DNA of 64,000 nt from assembly GCF_003057875.1 (NCBI RefSeq), contig NZ_PYXZ01000004.1, positions 124,001-188,000 of the forward strand. The letters are read 5' to 3'. Below, in pieces: positions 39,800 through 50,870 of the stretch. Origin of the DNA: Nocardioides currus. GTDB lineage: Bacteria > Actinomycetota > Actinomycetes > Propionibacteriales > Nocardioidaceae. The notes beneath the pieces are model-generated. The model had not been told where the DNA came from and ran no database searches. It saw nothing but the letters and a program-made list of their open reading frames with translations. The position numbers were made by a program, and so were the translations under genes. Every line of letters starts with the position of its first letter. Within the stretch, counting starts at the first letter, position 1.

Positions 39800-39850
39800 G
39801 ACGCGGCGCCCGGCGCGAGGTCCTCGGACCGGTGCACCGGGCGCTGCGTC
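39800..39850. terminator. Long hairpin between tig and the kinase gene
   Basis: GACGCGGCGCCCGG (39800-39813) pairs with CCGGGCGCTGCGTC (39837-39850) with one mismatch. An inner hairpin GGTCC/GGACC sits in the loop. It starts 13 bases past the tig stop on the minus strand, fitting a tig terminator. Confidence 0.6.
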
Positions 39851-39862
39851 GGACAGCGTGTG

Positions 39863-41248
39863 TCAGTCCTGCTCAGCGCTCTCAGTATCCCCGTCGGTCG
39901 CCTCGGCGTCCGCAGGATCACCGATGGTGCCGTCGGGACGCAGGTTGGCGAGCTCGACCACGTTGCCCGAGGCGTCCTTGACCACGGCCGACTCGACCAG
40001 GGTCGCGAGGGCCTTGCCCCGCAGGATCTCCTGGACCATGTCGGGGATGTGGTTGTGCTCGAACATGTGGTTGGCGAACTCCTGCGGGTCCTGGCCCGAC
40101 TGCTGGGCGCGGCGCACGAGGTGGCTCGACAGGTCCTGCTGGTCGACGCCGATCTCCTCCTTCTTGGCGATCGCGTCGAGGATGAACTGCGCGGCGACGG
40201 CGTCCCGGACCCGGCGGTCGAGGTCGGCCTCGAACTCCTCCGTGGTCTGGCCCTCGTCCTCGAGGTACTTCTCCATCGTCAGGCCGGCGTAGACGAGCTG
40301 CTGCTCGACGTTCTCGCGACGCGCGTTGAGCTCGTCGGTGACCATGGTCTCCGGCAGCGGGATCGAGACCTTCTCGAGCAGGGCCTCGAGGACGGCGTCG
40401 CGCGCGGCGGCGGCCTGCTCGAGGCGCTTGCCACGACCGAGGCGCTCCTTGACGTCGGCGGTGAGCTCCTCGACGGTGTCGAACTCGGAGGCCAGCTGGG
40501 CGAACTCGTCGTCGAGCTCGGGCAGCTCCTGCTCCTGGACCGCGGTGACCTTGACGGTGACGTCCACGGCCTCGCCGACCAGGTCGCCGCCCACGAGCTC
40601 GGAGGCGAAGGTCTTCTCCTCGCCCGCGGACATGCCGACGAGCGACTCGTCGAGGCCCTCGAGCATGCCGCCGCGGCCGACCTTGTAGGACATGCCGCTG
40701 ACCTCGCCGCCCTCGACGGTGTCGCCGTCCTTGGCCGCGGTCAGGTCGATGGTGACGAAGTCGCCGTCGGCGGCGGCGCGCTCGACGTCGGCGAGGGTGC
40801 CGAAGCGCTCACGCAGCGCCTGCACCTGCTCCTCGACCTCGGCGTCGCTGAGCTCGATGTCCTCGACCTGCGCCTCGATGGCGTCGTAGGCCGGCAGCTC
40901 GAAGTCGGGCTTGACGTCGACCTCGGCGGTGAACTCGAGGGTCTCGTTGTCCTCGAACCTGGTGACCTCGATCTCGGGCTGCGCGAGCGGCTCGAGCTGG
41001 TTCTCCTGCATCGCCTCGGCGTACTTCTGCGGGACGACCTCGTTGATCGCCTCGTCGAGCACGACGCCGCGACCGACCTGACGGTCGATCACCGCGGGCG
41101 GGACCTTGCCGCGGCGGAAGCCGGGGACGTTGATCTGCTGGGCAACCTTCTTGTACGCCTTGTCGAGGCTCGGCTTGAGCTCCTCGAAGGGCACCTCGAT
41201 GGTCAGCTTGGCCCGGGTCGGGCTCAAGTTCTCGACGGCGCTCTTCAC
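39863..41248 (-). CDS. tig: Trigger factor, ribosome-associated chaperone
   Basis: Protein of 461 residues with the three trigger-factor domains. The N-terminal ribosome-binding signature is VPGFRRGKVPPAV (about 41-53). The FKBP-type prolyl isomerase region (about 155-240) contains DGDFVTIDLTA and GRGGMLEGLDE. The C-terminal helical chaperone domain (about 250-430) follows, then an acidic tail. GTG start with AAGGAG eight bases upstream. In many bacteria tig precedes clpP; here the type VII module lies between them. Confidence 0.97.
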   Translation of the reverse strand: MKSAVENLSPTRAKLTIEVPFEELKPSLDKAYKKVAQQINVPGFRRGKVPPAVIDRQVGRGVVLDEAINEVVPQKYAEAMQENQLEPLAQPEIEVTRFEDNETLEFTAEVDVKPDFELPAYDAIEAQVEDIELSDAEVEEQVQALRERFGTLADVERAAADGDFVTIDLTAAKDGDTVEGGEVSGMSYKVGRGGMLEGLDESLVGMSAGEEKTFASELVGGDLVGEAVDVTVKVTAVQEQELPELDDEFAQLASEFDTVEELTADVKERLGRGKRLEQAAAARDAVLEALLEKVSIPLPETMVTDELNARRENVEQQLVYAGLTMEKYLEDEGQTTEEFEADLDRRVRDAVAAQFILDAIAKKEEIGVDQQDLSSHLVRRAQQSGQDPQEFANHMFEHNHIPDMVQEILRGKALATLVESAVVKDASGNVVELANLRPDGTIGDPADAEATDGDTESAEQD

Positions 41249-41319
41249 AGGTGGTCTCCTTCGTTGTCAGGGGTGACCCGGGTTCAGGGGTGGTGACGGG
41301 TCCGTGTTGCTGGGTGCAG

Positions 41320-41392
41320 TCGGGGCGACAGGACTCGAACCTGCGGTCTCCTGCTCCCAAAGCAGGCGCGCTAGCCACTACGCTACGCCCCG
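41320..41392 (-). tRNA. tRNA-Pro, anticodon TGG
   Basis: A 73-base cloverleaf. Acceptor strands CGGGGCG and CGCCCCG pair fully. The anticodon stem CCTGC/GCAGG encloses TTTGGGA, giving anticodon TGG with G37 as in tRNA-Pro. The T-arm reads GCAGGTTCGAGTCCTGT. CCA is not encoded. Confidence 0.95.
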
Positions 41393-41440
41393 CCAAGCGG
41401 GCCGAAATCGCCCGGTTCCGAGCGGTTCTGACTCCCTTGG

Positions 41441-41511
41441 AGCGGATGACGGGAATCGAACCCGCGTAATCAGTTTGGAAGACTGGAGCTCTACCATTGA
41501 GCTACATCCGC
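41441..41511 (-). tRNA. tRNA-Gly, anticodon TCC
   Basis: A 71-base cloverleaf. Acceptor strands GCGGATG and CATCCGC pair; the anticodon stem CCAGT/ACTGA (last pair weak) encloses CTTCCAA, giving TCC. The T-arm reads GCGGGTTCGATTCCCGT. CCA is not encoded. It lies 48 bases upstream of tRNA-Pro on the same strand, so both may be on one transcript. Confidence 0.94.
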
Positions 41512-41652
41512 GACGCGCTCCCCGGCATCGGCCTGCAGGCAGGCAGAAGCACCAAATTGCGCGCTGTCATGGTGCCACATCGCGCCTGACGACCCACAAC
41601 CGCCGCCGCCGCCCGGTGGGACGAGCCGGGTCAGCGCCGGGTCGGCGCAGGG

Positions 41653-42753
41653 TCAGCGCCGGTGCAGGAGCAGCAGCGCGCGGTCGTCGTTGCGCGAGCC
41701 GATCGCCTCGATCAGCCGCGCGGCACCGCCGTCGAACTCCCCGCGCAGCAGCAGCTCGGCCCGGCCCAGCATCTTGTCGACGCCGAGCATGATGTCGCGG
41801 TGCGGGGTCTCGACCATGCCGTCGGTGTAGAGCAGCAGGGCATCGCCCGGCCGCATCGTCCCCTCGACCGCGTCGTACGTCGCCTTCGCGATCAGCCCGA
41901 GGGCCGGACCCTCCGCCTCCAGCACCGACCATCGGCCGGTGCCCGCCACCCGCAGCGCGGCCGGCGGGTGGCCCGCCGACCGGATCGCGTAGCGGCCGGT
42001 CGAGAGGTCCACCGAGAGGTGCACGGCGGTCGCGAAGCCCTCCTCCCAATCCTGGCGCATCAGGAAGTCGTTGGCGGCCGCGAGGAACTCCGCCTGCGGC
42101 AGCGCGCCGATCAGGCCGCCCAGCGCCCCCGAGAGCAGCAGCGCGCGAGTGCCGGCCCCCTCCCCCTTGCCGGACACGTCGACCACGGCCACGTTGAGCC
42201 GGTCGCCGTCGCGGGCGGTGACCACGAAGTCGCCCGCGAAGGCGGTGCCGCCGGCCGAGCGCAGCTCGCTGGCGGCGTACCACTCGGACGGCAGCTCGGG
42301 CATGCCGCCCTGGCGCAGGATCCGGTCGCGCAGGTCGACGAGCATCGACTCCCCGCGCACCCCGGCGACGCCGAGGCTGGAGCGCCGGAAGCTGGCGAGC
42401 ATGATGATGAAGCCGAAGGCGAACAGGATGACGACAGCGGAGATCGTGCGCTGGTCGAGCTTGACGTCGCGCACCGGCACGAGGACCGAGAGGATCAGCA
42501 GGCTCAGGACCACGAACCACGGCAGCTGACGAGGCCCCAGGAGCAGGCTGGCCAACACCATGGGCAGCACCATGGCGGTGAGCGGCACGTAGAGCGGCAC
42601 CTGCCAGATCAGGACGCCCGTGACGGCCGCGAGGCCCAGCAGCAGGCCGAAGATGCGCGACTCGCGCGGCAGCAGGGACTGCAGGGATGACTCGAATCGT
42701 TGGCCGAGTGACGGCTCCAGCCGGGCCGCTCGACCCTCACGCTGTGCCGTCAT
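41653..42753 (-). CDS. SpoIIE-family PP2C-type protein phosphatase, membrane-bound
   Basis: Protein of 366 residues. Four membrane spans (about 33-52, 55-73, 79-95, 103-121) are followed by a PP2C/SpoIIE domain (about 155-366) with metal-binding motifs AFAGDFVV (Asp175), VVDVSGKGEG (Asp192), LLLYTDGMVE and GSRNDDRALLLL. It should dephosphorylate Ser/Thr proteins, classically anti-sigma antagonists; none is encoded nearby. The start overlaps the glycosylase stop (ATGA). It lies 3 kb from the membrane kinase and could oppose it. Confidence 0.9.
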   Translation of the reverse strand: MTAQREGRAARLEPSLGQRFESSLQSLLPRESRIFGLLLGLAAVTGVLIWQVPLYVPLTAMVLPMVLASLLLGPRQLPWFVVLSLLILSVLVPVRDVKLDQRTISAVVILFAFGFIIMLASFRRSSLGVAGVRGESMLVDLRDRILRQGGMPELPSEWYAASELRSAGGTAFAGDFVVTARDGDRLNVAVVDVSGKGEGAGTRALLLSGALGGLIGALPQAEFLAAANDFLMRQDWEEGFATAVHLSVDLSTGRYAIRSAGHPPAALRVAGTGRWSVLEAEGPALGLIAKATYDAVEGTMRPGDALLLYTDGMVETPHRDIMLGVDKMLGRAELLLRGEFDGGAARLIEAIGSRNDDRALLLLHRR

Positions 42754-43625
42754 GTCCTCGGTTCTCGTGCAGGGGGTTGGGAGGAGGATACGGCGCGGGA
42801 GCGGAACCTGGGCTGACATCGGGGACACCAGAAGCTGTTGCGCGTCGCGAGGACCTCGGTGCGGATGGGCGTGCCACACACCAGGCACGGCTGGCCGGTG
42901 CGGCGGTAGGCGTAGACCTCGCCGCCGTGGTCGTCCGTGCGTGCGTCGCGACCCATCGCCTCGGGCGTGTGCTCGGGTCGCACCGTGTCGATCCGGTTGA
43001 GCCGGACGCCCTCGTGCATCAGCTCCACGAGGTCGGCCCAGAGGGCGCGCCACTGGCCGACCCGCAGGGTGCGGCCGGGGCGGAGCGGGTGGATGCGCTG
43101 CCGGAACAGCACCTCGGCGCGATAGACGTTGCCCACCCCGGCGAGCACCGCCTGGTCCATCAGCAGGTCGCCGATCGGGCGGTGGCTGGCCTTGATCCGG
43201 CGCCACGCGCGGTCCGGGTCGGCGTCCGCGCGCAGGGGGTCGGGGCCGAGGCGGGCCATGACCTCGTCCCGGGCGGCCGGTCCGATCAGCTCGCACTGCG
43301 TGGCGCCCCGCAGGTCGGCGTACGCACCTGCGTCGGCACGCACGATCCGCAGCCGCACCTGCCCGACCGGCGGTGGTACGGCGCCGACCTCCGTGTGGAC
43401 CTCGAATCCGCCGATCAGGCCGAGGTGGACGTGGATGAGGTGGTCGTGCTCGAGCTCGACGAACAGGTGCTTGCCGGCCGAGTCGGCGCCGAGCAGACGC
43501 GTGCCGTCGACGACCGCCGCATCGGCGGCGAACCGGCCCTGCGGGCTGCCGACGTGGACGAGACTGCCGGCGAAGGCTGCCGTCAGGTCGTCGGCGAGCC
43601 GCCGGAGGGTGTGACCCTCAGGCAC
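42750..43625 (-). CDS. Fpg/Nei-family DNA glycosylase / AP lyase (Nei2-like)
   Basis: Base-excision repair enzyme of 291 residues. After Met removal the catalytic Pro-Glu is exposed (PEGHTLRRLA, the Nei2-type variant of PEG-PE). The helix-two-turn-helix region has MDQAVLAGVGNVYRAEVLF. A C-terminal zinc finger is present (CLVCGTPI and CPRCQPR). GTG start. The 5' end overlaps the rpiB stop by eight bases and its own stop overlaps the phosphatase start. Confidence 0.93.
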   Translation of the reverse strand: MPEGHTLRRLADDLTAAFAGSLVHVGSPQGRFAADAAVVDGTRLLGADSAGKHLFVELEHDHLIHVHLGLIGGFEVHTEVGAVPPPVGQVRLRIVRADAGAYADLRGATQCELIGPAARDEVMARLGPDPLRADADPDRAWRRIKASHRPIGDLLMDQAVLAGVGNVYRAEVLFRQRIHPLRPGRTLRVGQWRALWADLVELMHEGVRLNRIDTVRPEHTPEAMGRDARTDDHGGEVYAYRRTGQPCLVCGTPIRTEVLATRNSFWCPRCQPRFRSRAVSSSQPPAREPRT

Positions 43626-44175
43626 CTGCCGAGTCCCCCGAGCCGTCCGGGTGACCCGCGTCGGCCGGGCTGCCCACGACGCCCTGCAGGGCGGAGGCGG
43701 GCAGCGGCGGCAGCTCGGCGGTCTGGTCGTACGTCGTGACCTGGTCGATGCGACGCACGTGCCGCTCCTCGCCGCTGAAGGGCGTGGTGAGGAAGACCTC
43801 GACGAAGCGGGTCATGTCCTCGACGGGATGCATGCGGCCGCCGACCGAGACGACGTTGGCGTCGTTGTGCTCGCGCCCGAGGGACGCGGTCTCCTCGGAC
43901 CACGCGAGGGCGCAGCGGATGCCCTCGACCTTGTTGGCCGCGATCTGCTCGCCGTTGCCGGAGCCGCCGATGACGACTCCGAGGCTGTCCTGGCCCTCGG
44001 CCCGCTCGCTCGCGACGGCCTCGGCCGCGCGCAGGCAGAAGACGGGGTAGTCGTCGACCGCGTCGTAGACGAACGGGCCGTGGTCGATCGGCTCGTAGCC
44101 GTGGTCGACCAGCCAGGTCATCAGGTGGTCCTTGAGCTCGAGGCCGGCGTGGTCGGAACCGAGGTGTACGCGCAT
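43618..44175 (-). CDS. rpiB: Ribose-5-phosphate isomerase B
   Basis: Interconverts ribose 5-phosphate and ribulose 5-phosphate in the pentose phosphate pathway. 185 residues: the core (about 1-150) matches RpiB (VHLGSDHAGLELK near the start; GGSGNGEQIAANKVEGIR with Glu in place of the Cys used by E. coli RpiB, as in mycobacteria). A 30-residue Pro/Ala/Gly-rich tail extends the usual length. GACAAT ends six bases before the ATG, a possible leaderless start. It overlaps the downstream glycosylase by eight bases. Confidence 0.95.
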   Translation of the reverse strand: MRVHLGSDHAGLELKDHLMTWLVDHGYEPIDHGPFVYDAVDDYPVFCLRAAEAVASERAEGQDSLGVVIGGSGNGEQIAANKVEGIRCALAWSEETASLGREHNDANVVSVGGRMHPVEDMTRFVEVFLTTPFSGEERHVRRIDQVTTYDQTAELPPLPASALQGVVGSPADAGHPDGSGDSAGA

Positions 44176-44191
44176 ACCTTGATTGTCTCAA

Positions 44192-44219
44192 GCCCCCTCG
44201 CCGCAAGCGGCTTCGGGGC
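44192..44219. terminator. Hairpin between the esterase and rpiB
   Basis: GCCCC / GGGGC and GCCGC / GCGGC stems with a 3 x 3 internal loop and an AA loop. It lies 23 bases past the esterase stop on the minus strand and just upstream of rpiB. Confidence 0.5.
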
Positions 44220-44242
44220 ATCGCACGCGGACTCCGCCCCGA

Positions 44243-45151
44243 CTACGTCGGGTCCGAACCCACGCGCTCGACGTGCTGCTCGATGAACGCGGCGCCCTGC
44301 CGCAGCAACGGCTCGGAGGCGGCGAACTGCGGGTGCCGCCAGAAGCCGTGGTTCTGGCCCAGGCAGCGGATCGCCACCGTCTCGACGCCGGTCTCGACGA
44401 TCCGGCGCGCGAGCTCCTCCCCCTCGTCGCGGAGCGGGTCGAACTCCGCCGTCGCCACGAACGTCGGCGGCAGCGTGCCGAGCGCGGTCGAGTTGAGCGG
44501 CGCCAGGTCGGGATCCGTCCACGCCGCACCCCCGGCGTACTGCTCCCAGTACCACCGCGCCTCCGCCCGGCCGAAGCCGCTCGCGCCGCCGAGGTCGTAG
44601 GACTCGAAGCTCGCCGTCGGGTCGAGGAAGGGGTAGATCAGCACGACCGCCGAGAACCGGCCCGGGTTGCGCAGGGCCGCGACCAGCGCGAGGTTGGCCC
44701 CCGCGGAGTCGCCGTGCACCGCCCAACGACCCGGGAGCTCCTGCGCCGCGAGCCATCCGAGCGCCGTGTCGACGTCCTGGTTGGCGGCCGGGAAGGGATG
44801 CTCGGGCGGCTTGCGGTAGCCGACACTGAGCACGCGCCGACGCGAGCGGTTGGCCAGCCGGCGGCACACCGCGTCGTGGACGTCGATGTCGTTGAGCACG
44901 AAGCCGCCGCCGTGCAGGTGGACGATCACCCCGTCGAGGGCGTCGGCCGGGGTGAACAGCCGGCACGGCACGCCCTCGGCCTCCACGTCCTCGGCGGCCG
45001 CGACCTCCTCGCGGGGCTGGGCGAGGTTGAAGGCGCGCACCTTCTCCCTGTACGCCGCCAGGTCGAAGCCCTCGGCACGGAAGTCGGGCGCGGTGTCGGC
45101 CGCGACGGCGGCGCGGACCTCGGGATACATGCCACCAGTCTCCTTCGTCAT
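44243..45151 (-). CDS. Alpha/beta hydrolase, acetyl-esterase (HSL) family
   Basis: Protein of 302 residues of the hormone-sensitive-lipase type: HLHGGGFVLND (oxyanion HGGG) and nucleophile elbow AVHGDSAGANLAL (Ser), with Asp in FDPLRDEGE and His in CLGQNHGFWR. No signal peptide, so cytoplasmic. Expected to cleave short-chain esters. The ATG at 45151 overlaps the upstream acetyltransferase stop (ATGA). Confidence 0.9.
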   Translation of the reverse strand: MTKETGGMYPEVRAAVAADTAPDFRAEGFDLAAYREKVRAFNLAQPREEVAAAEDVEAEGVPCRLFTPADALDGVIVHLHGGGFVLNDIDVHDAVCRRLANRSRRRVLSVGYRKPPEHPFPAANQDVDTALGWLAAQELPGRWAVHGDSAGANLALVAALRNPGRFSAVVLIYPFLDPTASFESYDLGGASGFGRAEARWYWEQYAGGAAWTDPDLAPLNSTALGTLPPTFVATAEFDPLRDEGEELARRIVETGVETVAIRCLGQNHGFWRHPQFAASEPLLRQGAAFIEQHVERVGSDPT

Positions 45152-45624
45152 CGCTGCCTGTCCCCGAGCTGCTTCTCGAACCACCAGCCGGCGTCGGGGT
45201 TGTGGTTGTAGTCCTCGATCTCGACGTAGCCGGAGGAGCGGTAGAGCGCGACGGCCGGCGCCATGTCGCGGCCGGTGTCGAGCCGCGCGACGGTGGCGCC
45301 GAGCCCGGCGCCGGCCTGCTCGAGCGCGGTGAGGAGACGCCGCGCCAGCCCGGCCCCGCGCGCCGACGGGTCGACGTACATCCGCTTGACCTCGCAGACC
45401 CCGGGCGACAGCAGCCGCACGCCGCCACAGGCCACGGCCTGCTCGCCGCGGCGTCCGACCAGCCACGCGCCGTACGGCGCAGCGAGCTGCTCGGGCGTCA
45501 CTCCACCTGCCCAGCCGTGGTTGAGGGTGACGCCGAGCGAGACCAGCTCGGCCTCGTACGCCGCCAGCAGCCGCACCGACTCGGGCGAGTCCGCGGCGGC
45601 GGGGACCAGCGAGACCTCAGCCAA
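45148..45624 (-). CDS. GNAT-family N-acetyltransferase
   Basis: Protein of 158 residues with the GNAT acetyl-CoA motif ([20 protein letters not shown] region, R-G-A-G-L-A) and the C-terminal [14 protein letters not shown]. Start is a TTG overlapping the metG stop by eight bases, with GAGGAG ten bases upstream. Coupled to the downstream esterase by ATGA. Acceptor unknown. Confidence 0.85.
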   Translation of the reverse strand: MAEVSLVPAAADSPESVRLLAAYEAELVSLGVTLNHGWAGGVTPEQLAAPYGAWLVGRRGEQAVACGGVRLLSPGVCEVKRMYVDPSARGAGLARRLLTALEQAGAGLGATVARLDTGRDMAPAVALYRSSGYVEIEDYNHNPDAGWWFEKQLGDRQR

Positions 45625-47416
45625 CCCGGGCCAGCTCCTCCTCGACCACCGACGGATCGAGCTTGGTGAAGACGGGCGTCGGCTTCTCGACCGTCGCGCC
45701 GACGGTGACGGGCCGTGTGCCCCAGGTCGGGGTGGCGGAGTAGTCGCCGGTGATGACGGGGTAGGACACCAGGCCGGCGCCGTTGTCGGGGTCGAGCTCG
45801 TCGACCTGCTCGATGCGCGGCATCGGCATGAACTCGCCCTCGCCGCCGAGGACGAGGTGGACCTTGTTGGCGGCGTGCGGCAGGAACGGCGCCAGCAGGG
45901 TGTTGCAGTCGGACACGCACTGGGCGGCGACGTGCAGCACCGTGGCCAGCCGCTCGCGCTGCGACTCGTCCTTCATCTTGTAGGGCTCGGTGACGGTGAC
46001 GTACTTGTTGACCTCACCGACGACGCGCATCGCCTCGGCGATCGCGGCGCGCTGGCGGTGGCGGCCGAGCAGGTCGCCCACGGTGTCGAAACCGGCGCGG
46101 ACGGCCTCGAGGACGGCCTCGTCGACCGGCTCGAGGGCACCGGCCGCCGGGATCTCGCCGAAGCTCTTGGCGATCATCGTGGCGGTGCGGTTGACCAGGT
46201 TGCCCCAGCCGGCGACCAGCTCGGAGTTGTTGCGCTGCACGAACTCCGCCCAGGTGAAGGCGGCGTCGGCCGTCTCGGGGCCGGCGGCGCAGATGAAGTA
46301 GCGCAGCGGGTCCGGGCCGTAGCGGGCGAGCACGTCCTGGACGTAGAGCACGTGGCCGCGGCTGGAGGAGAACTGCTGGTCGCCCATCGTGAGGAACTCG
46401 CTGGAGACGACCTCGGTGGGCAGGTTGAGGACGCCGTAGGTCCCCGGCTCGCCGCCGCGGTCGCCGCGGCCGTCGTAGGCGAGCAGCTCGGCGGGCCAGA
46501 TCTGCGAGTGGAAGACGATGTTGTCCTTGCCCATGAAGTAGTAGGACAGCGCCTCCGGGTCGTTCCACCAGTCACGCCAGCGCTCCGGGTCACCGGTCCG
46601 CCGCGCCCACTCGATCGAGGCCGAGAGGTAGCCGATCACCGCGTCGAACCAGACGTAGAGGCGCTTGCTGGGCTGGTCCTCCCAGCCGGGCACCGGGATC
46701 CCCCAGTCGATGTCGCGCGTCATCGCGCGCGGACGGATCTCCTTGAGGATGTTCTGGCTGAACTTGATGACGTTGGGGCGCCAGGTGCCGCTCGCCTCGC
46801 GCTCGTCGAGCCACGCGGACAGCGAGCCGGCCAGCGCGGGCAGGTCGAGGAAGAAGTGCTGCGTCTCCACGAAGCTGGGCGTCTCGCCGTTGATCTTCGA
46901 GCGCGGGTTGATCAGGTCGGTCGGGTCCAGCTGGTTGCCGCAGTTGTCGCACTGGTCGCCGCGGGCGTCGGGGTACTGGCAGATGGGGCAGGTGCCCTCG
47001 ATGTAGCGGTCCGGCAGCGTCCGGCCGGTCGAGGGACTGATCGCGGCCAGCGCCGTCTGCTCGACCATGTAGCCGTTGGCGTGAACCGTGCGGAACAGCT
47101 CCTGCACGACGGCGTAGTGGTTGCCGGTCGTGGTGCGCGTGAACAGGTCGTAGGACAGTCCGAGGTCGACGAGGTCGGTGACGATGACGGTGTTGTTCTT
47201 GTCCGCCAGCTCCTTGGCGCTCACGCCCTCCTTGTCCGCGGCGACCAGGATCGGCGTTCCGTGCTCGTCGGTGCCCGAGACCATCAGCACGTCGTGGCCG
47301 GCCATCCGCATGTACCGACTGAAGACGTCGGAGGGCACGCCGAAACCGGCCACGTGGCCGATGTGGCGCGGGCCGTTGGCGTACGGCCAGGCAACTGCGG
47401 AGAGGACGTGGGTCAT
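45617..47416 (-). CDS. metG: Methionine--tRNA ligase
   Basis: Class I synthetase of 599 residues. HIGH motif in [11 protein letters not shown] (about 15-25), four-Cys zinc knuckle (CPIC and CDNC), and the KMSKS loop in the variant form QQFSSSRGH, where Gln stands in the position of the first Lys. The anticodon-binding helix bundle follows; no C-terminal EMAP-like domain. TAGGAT lies seven bases before the ATG, implying a leaderless mRNA without a regulatory leader. First gene of metG-GNAT-esterase. Confidence 0.97.
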   Translation of the reverse strand: MTHVLSAVAWPYANGPRHIGHVAGFGVPSDVFSRYMRMAGHDVLMVSGTDEHGTPILVAADKEGVSAKELADKNNTVIVTDLVDLGLSYDLFTRTTTGNHYAVVQELFRTVHANGYMVEQTALAAISPSTGRTLPDRYIEGTCPICQYPDARGDQCDNCGNQLDPTDLINPRSKINGETPSFVETQHFFLDLPALAGSLSAWLDEREASGTWRPNVIKFSQNILKEIRPRAMTRDIDWGIPVPGWEDQPSKRLYVWFDAVIGYLSASIEWARRTGDPERWRDWWNDPEALSYYFMGKDNIVFHSQIWPAELLAYDGRGDRGGEPGTYGVLNLPTEVVSSEFLTMGDQQFSSSRGHVLYVQDVLARYGPDPLRYFICAAGPETADAAFTWAEFVQRNNSELVAGWGNLVNRTATMIAKSFGEIPAAGALEPVDEAVLEAVRAGFDTVGDLLGRHRQRAAIAEAMRVVGEVNKYVTVTEPYKMKDESQRERLATVLHVAAQCVSDCNTLLAPFLPHAANKVHLVLGGEGEFMPMPRIEQVDELDPDNGAGLVSYPVITGDYSATPTWGTRPVTVGATVEKPTPVFTKLDPSVVEEELARVG

Positions 47417-47423
47417 GGGGGGA

Positions 47424-47429
47424 ATCCTA
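47424..47429 (-). promoter_or_regulatory. -10 element of metG, leaderless
   Basis: TAGGAT on the minus strand, seven bases before the ATG at 47416. Confidence 0.5.
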
Positions 47430-47473
47430 GTGAGCCGCCGCCATCCGGTTTCACGGCTGCCCCCGCTCCGGAC

Positions 47474-49396
<1,923 letters not shown>

Positions 49397-49464
49397 CCGC
49401 CCCACCCTTCCATCCCGTGGCCGGGTCGGGCGAGCAGGGCACGACGCGCAGTCGTGCGGTTGTC

Positions 49465-49470
49465 TACCGT
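49465..49470 (+). promoter_or_regulatory. -10 element of the GPP34 gene, leaderless
   Basis: TACCGT followed by seven bases and the ATG at 49478. Confidence 0.5.
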
Positions 49471-49477
49471 GGGTGAC

Positions 49478-50170
49478 ATGACGCTGATCGCGGAAGACCT
49501 GCTGCTGATCCTGCTCGACGACGACACGGGGACCCTCAGCCACTCCGACAAGATCCAGCCGCTCCTGGGCGGCGCGCTGCTCGTCGAGCTCGCACTGGCG
49601 GAGCGGATCGAGGTGGCCGAGAAGACCAGCATCTGGAGCAGCGCCAAGGTGGCCGTCGTCGAGCACGAACCACTCGAGGACACGCTCTTCGATCCGCTGC
49701 TCGACCAGGCCCTGGCCACGATCGCGGAGAAGCCGCGGACCGCGCAGGACCTCGTCAACCGTCTCGGCAAGGGGGCGAAGGACCTCCTGCTCGAGCGGCT
49801 CGCCGAGCGGGGCCTCGTCCGCCCGGTCGAGGACAAGGTGTGGGGACTGTTCCCGCGCACGACCTGGCCCGCCGCCGACCGCACGTACGAGGACAGCGTG
49901 CGCGCGCTGCTGCAGGGCGCGCTGGTCCAGGGTCTGACCCCGACCCCTCGTACCTCCGGGCTGGTCGCCCTGCTGACCGCTGTCGGTCACGCCCACAAGG
50001 TGGTCGACCGCGGCGACGTGCCGGCCAAGGTGGTCAAGGCACGCGCGAAGGAGATCTCGGAAGGCGCGTGGGCGGCCAAGGCCGTCAAGGACGCCGTGGC
50101 CGCCGCCCAGGCAGCCGTGACGGCGGCGGTCGTGGCGAGCACGACCGGCGCCGCCGTCGCGAGCAGCTGA
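49478..50170 (+). CDS. GPP34-family phosphoprotein (GOLPH3-like)
   Basis: Protein of 230 residues with the GPP34 fold signature at the N-terminus (LIAEDLLLILLDDDTG, LGGALLVELAL) and LVNRLGKGAKDLLLERLAERGLV in the middle. Eukaryotic members bind phosphatidylinositol 4-phosphate; actinobacterial members are of unknown role. The C-terminus is an Ala/Val-rich helix. A giant in-frame extension upstream is an artefact of GC-rich DNA; the leaderless promoter fixes the ATG at 49478. Convergent with the DsbA-like gene. Confidence 0.87.
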   Translation: MTLIAEDLLLILLDDDTGTLSHSDKIQPLLGGALLVELALAERIEVAEKTSIWSSAKVAVVEHEPLEDTLFDPLLDQALATIAEKPRTAQDLVNRLGKGAKDLLLERLAERGLVRPVEDKVWGLFPRTTWPAADRTYEDSVRALLQGALVQGLTPTPRTSGLVALLTAVGHAHKVVDRGDVPAKVVKARAKEISEGAWAAKAVKDAVAAAQAAVTAAVVASTTGAAVASS

Positions 50171-50179
50171 GAACGGTGA

Positions 50180-50207
50180 GCCGGAGCTGATCAGCCGGAG
50201 CTGGTCA
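50180..50207. repeat. Two tandem 14-bp repeats between convergent genes
   Basis: GCCGGAGCTGATCA (50180) and GCCGGAGCTGGTCA (50194), 13 of 14 identical, with the palindrome GCTGATCAGC across the join (50186-50195). It lies between the GPP34 stop and the DsbA-like stop and may act as a weak hairpin. Confidence 0.5.
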
Positions 50208-50807
50208 GCTGAAGTCGAGGTCGCCCGTGCGGGTGCGCTTGAGCTCGAAGAAGTAGGGGAACTTAGCCACCGCGACGGTGCCGTCCCACAGGTCGAGCGC
50301 GTCCTGGCCCCGCGGGATCTTGCTGAGGACGGGGCCGAAGAAGGCCGCGCCCTCGATGTGGATCGTCGGCGTCCCGACGTCGTCGCCCACCGCGTCCATG
50401 CCCTCGTGGTGGGACGTCGCGACGGCCTCGTCGAGCGACTCGTCGTCCCAGGCCTCGATCAGCGACTCCGGCAGCCCCACGTCGGCCAGCGACGCGAGGA
50501 CCGTGTCGCGGTCGAGCTCCTCGGAGTTGTTGTGGCGCCGGGTGCCGATCGCGGTGTACCACTCACCGAGGGTCGCGTTGTCGTGCTCCTGCGCGATCTT
50601 GATCGCGACCCGGACCGGCTTCTCGGTCCCGACGAGCATGTCGCGGTAGTCCTGCGGGATGTCCTTGTCCTTGTTCAGGTACGCCAGGGACATCACGTGC
50701 CAGGTGAGGTCCATGTCGCGGTGCTGCTCGACCTCGCGGATCCACCGTGAGGTGATCCAGGCGAAGGGGCAGAGCGGGTCGAACCAGAAGTCAGCCTTGG
50801 TGGTCAT
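50205..50807 (-). CDS. DsbA-family oxidoreductase, mycothiol-dependent nitroreductase-like (Rv2466c type)
   Basis: Thioredoxin-fold protein of 200 residues, cytoplasmic (no signal peptide). The N-terminus (ADFWFDPLCPFAWITSRW) matches the Rv2466c family, whose members use mycothiol, but the active site reads CPFA where CPWC is expected, so only the first Cys remains. The cis-Pro region is GTPTIHIEG. Helical insert and C-terminal KFPYFFELKR are typical. Divergent from pepN. Confidence 0.88.
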   Translation of the reverse strand: MTTKADFWFDPLCPFAWITSRWIREVEQHRDMDLTWHVMSLAYLNKDKDIPQDYRDMLVGTEKPVRVAIKIAQEHDNATLGEWYTAIGTRRHNNSEELDRDTVLASLADVGLPESLIEAWDDESLDEAVATSHHEGMDAVGDDVGTPTIHIEGAAFFGPVLSKIPRGQDALDLWDGTVAVAKFPYFFELKRTRTGDLDFS

Positions 50808-50870
50808 GCCTGAACACAACCACGCCGCCGCGAATCCATTCCCGCGACCCGTGGTGGCAGGATGCCGACC

